From: an uncultured Oscillospiraceae bacterium
GTDB lineage: Bacteria; Bacillota; Clostridia; Oscillospirales; Oscillospiraceae
Reading direction: 5' to 3'
DNA length: 64,000 bases
Assembly (NCBI GenBank): GCA_934613505.1
Contig: CAKTTB010000009.1
Location: 17,205 to 81,204 of the forward strand
Shown: one piece after another, positions 15,728 to 23,806 of the stretch
How positions within the stretch are numbered: position 1 is the first letter of the stretch
Layout: every line of letters begins with the position of its first letter
Program-made: the position numbers and the translations under genes
The notes under the pieces: model-generated
What the model was told of the DNA's origin: nothing
The model's database searches: none
What the model saw: the letters and a program-made list of their open reading frames with translations, nothing else

Positions 15728-17163
15728 AAAAAACCTATATTGCCACGGTTCCCAATCACATCGGCGCGTTTTTGGCGGCCAGCCGCCGCTTTGCCGCGCT
15801 GGGCATCAACATCACCCGCGTCAGCTACAACAAGGCGGTCGACTCCCACACGATCTTTATTGAGGCGGAGGGCAGCGGTGAGCAGCTGGCGCAGGCGGAT
15901 AGGCAGCTCGAGGCGATCGGCTATCTCCACGGCAGCGAGGCGGAGAAGAGCGTCGTCCTGCTGGAATTTCAGCTGCGCGACGAGCCGGGCGGGCTGACCG
16001 ATATCCTTGCGCTCATCGAGCAGTTCGGCTTCAATATCTCCTACCTCAGCTCGCAGGAGAACGGCACCGACTGCCAGTTTTTCAAAATGGGCCTGTTTGT
16101 CGACGATCCGGCGCGTATCCGCACCTTTCTCGCGCAGGCCGAGCAGCTCTGCCCTGTGCGCGTGATCGACTATAACCGCGCGGAAAAGAGCTTTGACAAC
16201 AGCATTTTCTATGATTCCTTCGTGACCGGCCTGTGTCAGGCGATGGATCTGCCGGAAAGCGCACGGCAGGCGCTGCTGGTCGACGCGAATCTCGCCATGC
16301 AGACGCTCGACGAGCGGGGCTTATCGCCCTACCGCACGTTCGACTCCATCAGCCGCTTCGCGGAGCTGCTGTCCAAAAGCCGCGGCGAAGCGTTCTGCCC
16401 GCGCATCACAGCCTGCCGTCTGACGCAGGAAACATCGCTCACGCTCATCGAGCCGCCGTGCGGCAGCAATACGGCGATCCTGACGCATGGAGAGGACGTT
16501 TTGTTCCTCGACAGCGGCTATGCCTGCTATGAGCGGGAGATGCTGGCACTGTTCCGGCAGCTCGTGCCGGATTTTGACCGGCGAAAGAAGACCATTCTCG
16601 TCACCCACGCCGACGTGGACCACTGCGGGCTGCTGCCGGTATTTGACGAGATCCTTGTCAGCGCCAAAAGCGCGCAGTGCCTGCGGCTCGAGGCTGCCGG
16701 GCAGGACGGCTTCCGGGAGCAGAACCCCCTGCACAAGCCGTATATCCAGATCTGCAAGCTGCTGACCGGCTACTGCCCGGCGCCGACAGAGCGGCTGCGG
16801 ATCCGCTGGGGCGATCTGGCACCGCTGAGCTGCCCGCTGGCGCCGATCGGAGAATTTTCGTTCGGCGATCTGCAGTTTTCCGTCTACGAGGGCGCAGGCG
16901 GCCATCTGCCGGGCGAGATCGTTTTGGTGGATGAAGCCCACCGGATCGCCTTCACCGGCGATATCTACGTCAATATCCACGGCATGACGGCGGCGCAGAC
17001 GGCCTATAACCAGTATGCGCCCATCCTCATGACCTCCGTCGACACAGACCCGAAGCTTTGCGCCGCCGAGCGCAAGGCCGTCTTTGACCGGCTCAGCCCC
17101 GGCGACTGGCAGATCTTCGGCGCACACGGCGCGAAAAAAGACGTCTGCGTGCAGACACCCTGA
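15724..17163 (+). CDS. Two-ACT-domain / metallo-beta-lactamase fusion protein
   Basis: A 479-residue fusion. Residues 1 to about 75 and 77 to about 150 look like ACT-type ligand-binding domains (YIATVPNHIGAFLAASRRFAALGINITRVSYN; EFQLRDEPGGLTDILALIEQFGFNISYLSS), as found in regulators of amino-acid enzymes. From about residue 225 a metallo-beta-lactamase fold follows, with ILTHGEDVLFLDSGYACY and the zinc motif THADVDHCG near 295-303, then FTGDIYVNIHG. The ATG overlaps the tcdA stop, giving tight translational coupling. The reaction is unknown; an amino-acid-gated hydrolase is an inference. Confidence 0.8.
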   Translation: MKKTYIATVPNHIGAFLAASRRFAALGINITRVSYNKAVDSHTIFIEAEGSGEQLAQADRQLEAIGYLHGSEAEKSVVLLEFQLRDEPGGLTDILALIEQFGFNISYLSSQENGTDCQFFKMGLFVDDPARIRTFLAQAEQLCPVRVIDYNRAEKSFDNSIFYDSFVTGLCQAMDLPESARQALLVDANLAMQTLDERGLSPYRTFDSISRFAELLSKSRGEAFCPRITACRLTQETSLTLIEPPCGSNTAILTHGEDVLFLDSGYACYEREMLALFRQLVPDFDRRKKTILVTHADVDHCGLLPVFDEILVSAKSAQCLRLEAAGQDGFREQNPLHKPYIQICKLLTGYCPAPTERLRIRWGDLAPLSCPLAPIGEFSFGDLQFSVYEGAGGHLPGEIVLVDEAHRIAFTGDIYVNIHGMTAAQTAYNQYAPILMTSVDTDPKLCAAERKAVFDRLSPGDWQIFGAHGAKKDVCVQTP

Positions 17164-17181
17164 AAAGAAAGGACGATTTCC

Positions 17182-17727
17182 ATGAAACTCATGATCGCAT
17201 CCGATATCCACGGCGCGGCGGGCTACTGCCGCGAACTGCTGGCCGCATTTGACCGCGAGGGCGCGCAGCGCCTACTGCTTCTGGGCGACATTCTCTACCA
17301 CGGCCCGCGCAACGACCTGCCGGATGAGTATGCTCCCAAGCGGGTGCTGGCCATGCTCAACGAGCGCCGCGAAGCACTCTTCTGCGTGCGCGGCAACTGC
17401 GACACCGAGGTCGACCAGATGGTGCTGACGTTCCCCATCCTTGCCGACTACAGCATTTTCCCGGTGGGAGACCGTCTCATCTACGCCACGCACGGCCACG
17501 TGTTCAATACCGCCAACTTGCCGCCCCTCTGCCCGGGCGATATCCTGCTGCACGGCCACACGCACATCCCGGCGTGGGAGCCGTTCGGAGAAAATAACCT
17601 CTACCTGAACCCCGGCTCCGTGTCCATCCCGAAAAACGGCAGCGCGCACAGCTATATGACGCTGGAGGACGGCGTTTTCACGTGGAAAGACCTGTCCGGC
17701 GCGGTCTATCACACGCTGGCGCTGTAA
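17182..17727 (+). CDS. yfcE: YfcE/MJ0936-type metallophosphodiesterase
   Basis: A 181-residue calcineurin-like phosphoesterase. The metal ligands are visible in order: SDIHG (about residues 7-11), GDILYHGPRND (about 36-46), GNCD (about 73-76), THGH (about 103-106) and HGHTHIP (about 123-129). The family hydrolyses phosphodiesters in vitro; the physiological substrate is not settled. It follows the ACT/MBL gene by 18 bases with its own GAAAGGACG ribosome site and ends the operon. Confidence 0.88.
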   Translation: MKLMIASDIHGAAGYCRELLAAFDREGAQRLLLLGDILYHGPRNDLPDEYAPKRVLAMLNERREALFCVRGNCDTEVDQMVLTFPILADYSIFPVGDRLIYATHGHVFNTANLPPLCPGDILLHGHTHIPAWEPFGENNLYLNPGSVSIPKNGSAHSYMTLEDGVFTWKDLSGAVYHTLAL

Positions 17728-18132
17728 TTACAAAAACCGAAGCTCCGCGATCGCGCCCAGCGCGATCACCGGCCCGCTGTCCAGCACCAGAAGCGACTGG
17801 TTACGATCCAACTGCAATACCCGCCCGGCGGCCGTCTTGTACGCGCCGCCGGATTTTTTTGCATCCGGCACGAACCAGCGCACCTGTACCGCAGGCTGCG
17901 TATGGACGCACGCGAAAAGCGTATGCAGGCTTTGATCCAGCTCCTGCAGCGCGTCTTCATTCGGTTCGGCCTGCGCCTGCGTCTGGCGTTCGGTCTCGCG
18001 CAGCTGCGCGTCGAAGCCCGTAAGGGCGGCGAAGGGGGCAAACTGCGCTGCGCGGTCACGCCGCGGCATGGGGGCGTGGGTCTGCGAGCGGTGGTGCGGC
18101 AGATGCAGAAGCTCGCGGTAGTCGTCCTTCAT
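17728..18132 (-). CDS. YolD-like protein
   Basis: A 134-residue protein resembling the YolD family encoded beside Y-family polymerases in Firmicutes. The signature is the N-terminal segment LLHLPHHRSQTHAPM and the AAQFAPFAALTGFDAQL block (about residues 29-45), then a glutamine/glutamate-rich helix and a beta-rich C-terminus. Its ATG overlaps the stop of the polymerase gene and has its own GGAGGTCACC site. It is presumably an accessory factor of the polymerase under the same SOS control. Confidence 0.75.
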   Translation of the reverse strand: MKDDYRELLHLPHHRSQTHAPMPRRDRAAQFAPFAALTGFDAQLRETERQTQAQAEPNEDALQELDQSLHTLFACVHTQPAVQVRWFVPDAKKSGGAYKTAAGRVLQLDRNQSLLVLDSGPVIALGAIAELRFL

Positions 18133-19631
18133 GCCCGGTGACCTCCGATCTGTCCATTGCGCTGGCGGGCGGTTGCGCCGTCCTGAAAGCTCATGGCCTT
18201 GACGATGGCGTTTTTGCCGTATTTGTGCCGGATGGCCAGAATGGCTTCCTGCATCCGGCTCTCGCGCGCGAGCCGCAGCTGCTCGGATTGTGTCTGCGCT
18301 TCGTCGGAAAGAAAATCCAGCTGACGGTATTCCGCCTGCGCTGCCTGCTCGCGCGGCAGCGTGTGGTTCGCGGTGAGGTAGATCCGGCGCACGGGAAGCG
18401 CGGGATCCACGACGCGGTCAAAGAGCGCCGAGGCCGCCTGCGTGATCTGCCGGACGGACGCAGTGGGCGCGCCGAGATTCTCGGAGCCGTGCGCGGGCTT
18501 TGGTGTGCGCCGCCCGTAGCGGTCGGTCGTGACCGGCCCGCAATAGCGGCTCTGCGCGCCCGGCGCGGACAGGCCCTCCGCGTCATAGCCGACTGTCAGA
18601 ACGAGCTGGTCTGTGACAAGCCCACGCTCAAACAGGTCGAGAGCCAGCGCATCCGCCATCTCGCGCAGCACGAGCCGCGCCTTGTCCGCGCGGTATGCGC
18701 ACTGTAAAACCTGACCGGAGCCGACGCTGGACGACGCGGGCCGGTAGCTCTTGATATCCGCCATCGTACACGGCTCCCAACCCCACGCGTGGTCGATCAG
18801 CAGCTCCGCGTTGACGCCGAACATGCGGTAGAGCAGCTCCTCATTATAAAATGCGTCCGGCGCACCGGCCGAGCAGCGCGCAAGATCGCCCATCGTGTAA
18901 ATGCCCTTCGCTTCCAGCTTCCGGGCGATGCCGGGACCGACGCGCCAGAAATCGGTCAGCGGCCGGTGCTGCCAGAGCGTTTTGCGGTACTGCAGCTCGT
19001 CCAGCTCGGCAATGCGCACGCCGTTTGCATCCGGCTGGGTGTGCTTGGCTTCAATGTCCATGGCGATCTTGGCAAGGTAGAGATTCGTGCCGATCCCGGC
19101 TGTGGCGGTGATGCCGGTCGTGCGGTAGACGTCAAGAATGATCTGCATGGCGAGCGCTCGTGGCGTGAGGCCCGTGTGCAGATACGGCGCGGCGTCGATA
19201 AACACCTCATCGATCGAGTAGACGTGCAGATCCTCCGGCGCGATGTATTTGAGATAGATCTGGTAGATCTGCGCGGAGGTCTGCATATAAAGGGCCATCC
19301 GCGGCGGTGCGGTGATATAGTCCAGCGCAAGGGCGGGCTCCTTCCGAAGTGCGTCCGCATCGAAGCTGCTGCCGGAAAGCTGCCGCCTGGCGGCGGCCCG
19401 CCGCGCAGCATTGACGGCGGCCGCGCGCTGCACGACCTCAAACAGCCGCGCGCGCCCCGGAATGCCGTAGGCCTTGAGAGCGGGGGACACGGCAAGGCAG
19501 ATGGTCTTTTCCGTCCGGCTCTTGTCCGCGACGACAAGATGCGTTCTCAGCGGATCCAGCCCGCGCGCCACGCATTCGACCGAAGCATAAAAGGATTTCA
19601 GATCAATGGCAAGATAGCAGGGACCTGCCAT
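18129..19631 (-). CDS. Y-family DNA polymerase (UmuC/UvrX type)
   Basis: A 500-residue error-prone translesion polymerase. The catalytic aspartate is in CYLAIDLKSFYASVECVARGLDPL (Asp at about residue 10) and the second metal site is YSIDEVFID near residue 140. The helix-hairpin-helix region and little finger follow (FWRVGPGIARKLEAKGI). The C-terminal part is longer than in DinB and matches the UmuC/UvrX class. It starts with AAAGGAGGTGACGCG upstream. A LexA box and strong promoter precede it, so it should be induced by DNA damage. Confidence 0.9.
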   Translation of the reverse strand: MAGPCYLAIDLKSFYASVECVARGLDPLRTHLVVADKSRTEKTICLAVSPALKAYGIPGRARLFEVVQRAAAVNAARRAAARRQLSGSSFDADALRKEPALALDYITAPPRMALYMQTSAQIYQIYLKYIAPEDLHVYSIDEVFIDAAPYLHTGLTPRALAMQIILDVYRTTGITATAGIGTNLYLAKIAMDIEAKHTQPDANGVRIAELDELQYRKTLWQHRPLTDFWRVGPGIARKLEAKGIYTMGDLARCSAGAPDAFYNEELLYRMFGVNAELLIDHAWGWEPCTMADIKSYRPASSSVGSGQVLQCAYRADKARLVLREMADALALDLFERGLVTDQLVLTVGYDAEGLSAPGAQSRYCGPVTTDRYGRRTPKPAHGSENLGAPTASVRQITQAASALFDRVVDPALPVRRIYLTANHTLPREQAAQAEYRQLDFLSDEAQTQSEQLRLARESRMQEAILAIRHKYGKNAIVKAMSFQDGATARQRNGQIGGHRA

Positions 19632-19658
19632 ACCGCGTCACCTCCTTTGGATATGGAT

Positions 19659-19709
19659 ATGATACCACCGGAGGATGGTCTGGTCAATAGAAAATCGAAA
19701 ATATGTTCG
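19659..19709 (-). promoter_or_regulatory. Promoter with LexA (SOS) box
   Basis: On the minus strand TTGACC and TATCAT have a 17-base spacer (19659-19687). CGAACATATTTTCG at 19696-19709 differs by one base from the Gram-positive LexA box CGAACATATGTTCG and lies 8 bases upstream of the -35. Confidence 0.8.
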
Positions 19710-19767
19710 ACAAAAAGAAAGGAAGAACCCAGCGGCCTGCATCCGGACATGCAGGCCGCTGGGTGCA

Positions 19768-21600
19768 TCAGGATTCCGAGACCGGCCAATACGGGTCGAA
19801 GCCGAAGCCTTGCAGCGCCTTGACGGTCGCACTGGCGTCCAGTGGGATGGATTCGACGTACAGGCTGTCCGTTTCGCCCGGGACGTCGGCGGTGACGGTG
19901 AAGATCAGGTTGAGCGGGGTATAGTTTCCGTTGTCGCTGGCCGTTCCGATGCCGCTGACGTCCTCCGCGCCGAGCCGTCCGGCGTCAATGTCCTGCCTGC
20001 AGGCGTCATAGACCGCCCACGCATCAAGACCGGTCAGCTCGCCGGTCTCATCTCCGGCGTTGGAATAGACGTAGCACGACAGCACGTTCTTTTCCGTGCG
20101 CGGCGTGTCGAAGCCCGTGCGGATGCGCACGCAGGTCGTGCTGTTATACAGAGAAGAGAACTGTGAGATGAGGCTGTCCGCCTGTGCGGCGTCGGCCTCG
20201 TCATAGACCACGCTGTAATACCGCTCCATGAGCTGCCCGTCCGCCATGCGGTAGGTGATGTAGAAGCTCTGCGTCTGATCCGTGCCGGTCTGATAGGCGG
20301 CCCGCCGGCGCTCCTGTGCGGCGCGGTTTTCCACCAGTGCGGTGTGCAGCGCCAGAACGTCGTCAATGTACGCGCCGTCGGCGGAGGTATACGAGCCGAA
20401 GTATTGCTCGTGCGTCAGCCCGGCGGCCAAAATCTCGCTGCGCTGCGGCAGATACCGGGAATAGCCGAACAGGTCAAACTCCGCCGCGCTGAACGCCAGC
20501 AGCAGCGCAAGACAGCATGCGCCGAACCCGATCCAGCCGCGCCGGAAGACATGGACGGTCTTCTGCAGCAGCATCTTTCCGGAGAAATAGCCCAGAAACG
20601 CGCCGATCATCAAAAACAGCAGCACGTACCAGAAATTATCCGCCGTATTGCTGGCCAGCAGCTCCATCAAAACTGCGCCGATCACCAGCGCGCAGCCGAT
20701 CGTGAACGTATATAACGCGACCGGCCGCAGCCAGCCGACGGCGATCACGCTGCCGCTGCGCTCCATCTCGCGCCGCCGCAGCAGGAAAAACGCGCACACG
20801 GCAAATAAAACGCCCGCCGCCGCAAGCAGCCCGAGGTAGCTCCAGCCGACCAGATGCGGGTTTATTTCATAGCCAAGCCCGCTGACATCCATCCAGTCGG
20901 CCTCAATGCGCAGCCCGCCCTGCAGCAGCCCCAGCAGCGGCGTGGCGCGCAGCGCAAGCTCGTGCATGCGTGTCGCCTGCGTATAAGGCATGCCATAGAC
21001 GAAGGTGTAGAGCAGCTGCTGCACGATGCTCTCCAGCACATAGACGGCGAAATTCAGGATCAGATACACGATCGGCATGGCCGCCATCTGCCCCACGACC
21101 ATGCACACAAGCACGGCGAAAGAATAAAAGAGCAGAAAGCCCAGCATCGCCGCGAGGAACATCTGCATGGCCGGCCAGAAGGCCGCCGCGCCGAACCCCG
21201 CACCGACCGCCCACGAAAGGAGCGACGAAACAAGCGTCAGCCCCGCGTAGAAGAGCAGACCGGTCAGGTAGTGAGTCAGAAACAGCGTCTCGCGCCGGAC
21301 GGGCAGGGCGGCGTAAAAGTAGGCGGTGTTTGTCCGGAACAGCCAGGAAAACTGCACCCATGCAAGAAGTCCGCCGAAGAGAAACGGCAAAACGGAAGCG
21401 TTCATCCGCGCGTAATCGAGCAGCGTCCGCTCGACCCGCGCAAAGAAATCCTCCGTGCAGACCGAGACCCCGCGGCAGTACGAGAGCAGCCGCAGCGGCA
21501 GCAGCAGACAGTAACAGGCAAGCAGGATCCACAGCGGCAGCGTCCGCCTGACGGACCTGCGGAAGACCGCCCGGTCAAAGCACGAGATTTTTAACGTCAT
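19768..21600 (-). CDS. ABC-2-like transporter permease with large extracytoplasmic tail
   Basis: A 610-residue membrane protein. About ten hydrophobic segments occupy roughly residues 20-400 (for example WILLACYCLLLPLRLL and FLLFYSFAVLVCMVVG), followed by a soluble C-terminal domain of about 200 residues rich in Asp, Ser and Tyr. ATG at 21600 was chosen because GGAGGGACCGGCT precedes it and it overlaps the ATPase gene by 26 bases. With the ATPase and the YtrA-type GntR regulator it forms a typical Firmicutes exporter operon, often linked to cell-envelope stress or antimicrobial peptides. Confidence 0.75.
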   Translation of the reverse strand: MTLKISCFDRAVFRRSVRRTLPLWILLACYCLLLPLRLLSYCRGVSVCTEDFFARVERTLLDYARMNASVLPFLFGGLLAWVQFSWLFRTNTAYFYAALPVRRETLFLTHYLTGLLFYAGLTLVSSLLSWAVGAGFGAAAFWPAMQMFLAAMLGFLLFYSFAVLVCMVVGQMAAMPIVYLILNFAVYVLESIVQQLLYTFVYGMPYTQATRMHELALRATPLLGLLQGGLRIEADWMDVSGLGYEINPHLVGWSYLGLLAAAGVLFAVCAFFLLRRREMERSGSVIAVGWLRPVALYTFTIGCALVIGAVLMELLASNTADNFWYVLLFLMIGAFLGYFSGKMLLQKTVHVFRRGWIGFGACCLALLLAFSAAEFDLFGYSRYLPQRSEILAAGLTHEQYFGSYTSADGAYIDDVLALHTALVENRAAQERRRAAYQTGTDQTQSFYITYRMADGQLMERYYSVVYDEADAAQADSLISQFSSLYNSTTCVRIRTGFDTPRTEKNVLSCYVYSNAGDETGELTGLDAWAVYDACRQDIDAGRLGAEDVSGIGTASDNGNYTPLNLIFTVTADVPGETDSLYVESIPLDASATVKALQGFGFDPYWPVSES

Positions 21601-22462
21601 AGCCGGTCCCTCCCAGTTCGTAGATGAATATTTCCTCCAAAGAAAGCGGCAGCAGGTCGCACAGCAGCGGCGCCCCGGCGGCAAGCGCGCCCGAGACCTC
21701 CCGCGGATTGCCGCGGATGATGAGTGTCTGCACCCGGCCGAGCGTGCTTTGGTGCAGGATCTGCAGATCCTCCGGCAGCGGCTGGTCGCTGACGAGCTGC
21801 ACCTTTACGATATTGTCCTGCAGGTCGGAAAGCGCGCGCTCGAGAAGCATTGTACCCTCGTGCATGATGCCGACATGGTCACAGATATCCTCCAGCTCGC
21901 GCAGGTTGTGGGACGAGACGAGGACCGTTGTGCCGTAGCCCGCCACGTCCTCCACGACAAGGCTCCAGATCTGACGGCGCATGACGGGGTCCAGACCGTC
22001 GACCGGCTCGTCGAGGATCAGATAGTCCGGCCGGATGCACAGCGCCAGCCAGAAGGCCGCGTGCTTCTGCATGCCCTTGGAGAACCGCCGCAGCGGCGTC
22101 TTTTCCTCCAGCCGGAACACATCCCGCAGCGCATGGAACCGTGAAAGGTCGAAGCGCGGGTACATGGCGCGGTAAAAGGCGGCCAGATCCTGCACCGTTC
22201 CGCCGCCGAATACGCTCAGATCGTCAGGGATATAGCCGATACGGCTCTTGACCTCCGGATTTTCATAGACCGGCAGACCGCCGATGGTGACGCTGCCGGC
22301 ATCGGGCCGGTAAATGCCCATGATGTGCCGGAGCGCGGTGGATTTGCCGGCGCCGTTGGAGCCGACAAGACCGTAGACCGCGCCCTGCGGCACGGTGAGC
22401 GACAGATCGTCCAGCGCTGTCTTTGTGCCGAAACGTTTGGTCACGTGGGAAAGCTCAATCAT
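21575..22462 (-). CDS. ABC transporter ATPase
   Basis: A 295-residue ATP-binding subunit of the CcmA/YtrB class. It has Walker A GSNGAGKST (about residues 34-42), Walker B YLILDEPVDGLDP (about 152-164) and H-loop SSHNL. The signature motif region reads RRFSKGMQKHA, a known variant of LSGGQ in this subfamily. It partners with the permease encoded immediately after it; its start overlaps the regulator gene by 8 bases. Confidence 0.9.
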   Translation of the reverse strand: MIELSHVTKRFGTKTALDDLSLTVPQGAVYGLVGSNGAGKSTALRHIMGIYRPDAGSVTIGGLPVYENPEVKSRIGYIPDDLSVFGGGTVQDLAAFYRAMYPRFDLSRFHALRDVFRLEEKTPLRRFSKGMQKHAAFWLALCIRPDYLILDEPVDGLDPVMRRQIWSLVVEDVAGYGTTVLVSSHNLRELEDICDHVGIMHEGTMLLERALSDLQDNIVKVQLVSDQPLPEDLQILHQSTLGRVQTLIIRGNPREVSGALAAGAPLLCDLLPLSLEEIFIYELGGTGYDVKNLVL

Positions 22463-22823
22463 TGGCAGCGTCCTCCTGTGTCAGAAGCTGTGTCAGCTGC
22501 GCCTGCGTCAGGCCGAGCGCGCGCAGCCGCTGTGCCGCGGCCAGGAACGCACCGACCGCCTGCTTTTTCTGCTGCTCGGCGATCTGGTCGACCTGCGCGA
22601 CAAAGGAGCCTTTTCCGGCGACGGAGAGGATATACCCGTCCGCCTCCAGCTCCCGATAAGCGCGCTGGATGGTATTGGGATTGATAGCGAGCTGCCCGGC
22701 AAGCTCGCGCACCGACGGCAGACGGCTGCCCGGCGGCAGCGCGCCCGTCAGCATGAGCCTGCGCAGCTCAGACTGGATCTGCTCATAAATGGGGCGGGGA
22801 TCGCGGTAGTTGATGGAGATCAC
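22455..22823 (-). CDS. GntR-family regulator, YtrA subfamily
   Basis: A 122-residue regulator with a winged-helix N-terminal domain (PIYEQIQSELRRLMLTGALPPGSRLPSVRELA and NPNTIQRAYRELEADGYI) and the short C-terminal helix pair of the YtrA group. The start is GTG at 22823 with AGGAGGTG 8 bases upstream; a longer upstream frame would run through the promoter. It is the first gene of the exporter operon and very probably controls it through the palindrome at 22849-22866. Confidence 0.88.
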   Translation of the reverse strand: MISINYRDPRPIYEQIQSELRRLMLTGALPPGSRLPSVRELAGQLAINPNTIQRAYRELEADGYILSVAGKGSFVAQVDQIAEQQKKQAVGAFLAAAQRLRALGLTQAQLTQLLTQEDAAND

Positions 22824-22848
22824 AGAAGCGGCACCTCCTGACTGTATG

Positions 22849-22892
22849 AACTGTACTGGTACAGTTATAGCATGCGCGGCAGGGTCTGTCAA
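22849..22892 (-). promoter_or_regulatory. Promoter and GntR operator of the exporter operon
   Basis: TTGACA (22887-22892) and TATAAC (22864-22869) are spaced 17 bases on the minus strand. Overlapping the -10 and start point is an inverted repeat AACTGTAC-TG-GTACAGTT (22849-22866), as expected for autoregulation. Confidence 0.8.
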
Positions 22893-22919
22893 CGTGCGCG
22901 GCGAAATTTTCCCGCGGCG

Positions 22920-22948
22920 TTGACCGCGCCGCGCCGGTGCGCTAAAAT
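22920..22948 (+). promoter_or_regulatory. Promoter of the nucleoside phosphorylase operon
   Basis: TTGACC and TAAAAT with a 17-base spacer, 30 bases before the start codon; it is divergent from the GntR promoter. Confidence 0.7.
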
Positions 22949-22978
22949 AAAACAAACTGAAAAAGGCAGGACGATCTT

Positions 22979-23806
22979 ATGAACGAACCGTTTGCATTTT
23001 ATGAAGAAAGCGCGGCGTATGTCCGCGCGCGCATGCCGTTTGCGCCGCAGATCGCGGTGATCCTCGGCTCGTCGCTCGGGCCGTTTGCGGAAAACCTCCG
23101 GGCTGCCGTCGAGATCGACTATCACGACATTCCCAATTTCCCTGTATCCACCGCGCCGGGCCATGCCGGAAAGCTGATCTTCGGCGAGCTGGGCGGGAAG
23201 AAGCTCGTGTGTCTTTCAGGCCGCTTCCACAGCTATGAGGGGTATGACTTTGCGCAGCTGACGCAGCCGGTGCGGCTTCTGAAGCAGCTCGGCGTGCGCA
23301 CGCTCATCGTGACGAACGCCGCGGGCGGCGTGAACCTCGGCTATCGGCCGGGCGATTTCATGCTGATCGCCGATCAGATCAAGCTGAACGGGGCCAGCCC
23401 CCTGCGCGGACAGAATCTGGACGAATTTGGCCCGCGCTTTTTTGACACGACGCGCATGTACACGCCGGAGCTTCGCACGCTCGCGAAGCGCTGTGCGGCG
23501 GAGCTTGGGATCGACGTGAAGGAGGGTGTCTATTTCTTCATGCCCGGCCCGCAGTTTGAGACGCCTGCGGAGATCCGCGCCATCCGCATTCTGGGCGGCG
23601 ACGCGGTCGGCATGTCCACGGTCACGGAAGCGCTGACGGCGGCGCACTGCGGCCTGCCGCTGCTGGGGATTTCCGTCATCACCAATATGGCGGCCGGCAT
23701 CACGGGCGGCGCCGTGACCGGCGAGGAGGTCAATGAGACCGGCGCGGCTGTGGCGGAGCGCTTCAGCCGGTACTTAACAAAAATCGTGGAGGAGATGGAC
23801 GTATGA
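22979..23806 (+). CDS. punA: Purine-nucleoside phosphorylase
   Basis: A 275-residue trimeric-type phosphorylase that splits (deoxy)inosine or guanosine with phosphate into base and (deoxy)ribose 1-phosphate. Family landmarks are the phosphate loop ILGSSLG (about residues 29-35), HAGKLIFGELGGK, SGRFHSYEGYD (about 80-90), VTNAAGGVN (about 110-118), FMPGPQFETPAEIR (about 183-196) and VGMSTVTEA. The stop overlaps the next start by 4 bases, so the following isomerase is co-translated and probably acts on a related sugar phosphate. Confidence 0.92.
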   Translation: MNEPFAFYEESAAYVRARMPFAPQIAVILGSSLGPFAENLRAAVEIDYHDIPNFPVSTAPGHAGKLIFGELGGKKLVCLSGRFHSYEGYDFAQLTQPVRLLKQLGVRTLIVTNAAGGVNLGYRPGDFMLIADQIKLNGASPLRGQNLDEFGPRFFDTTRMYTPELRTLAKRCAAELGIDVKEGVYFFMPGPQFETPAEIRAIRILGGDAVGMSTVTEALTAAHCGLPLLGISVITNMAAGITGGAVTGEEVNETGAAVAERFSRYLTKIVEEMDV

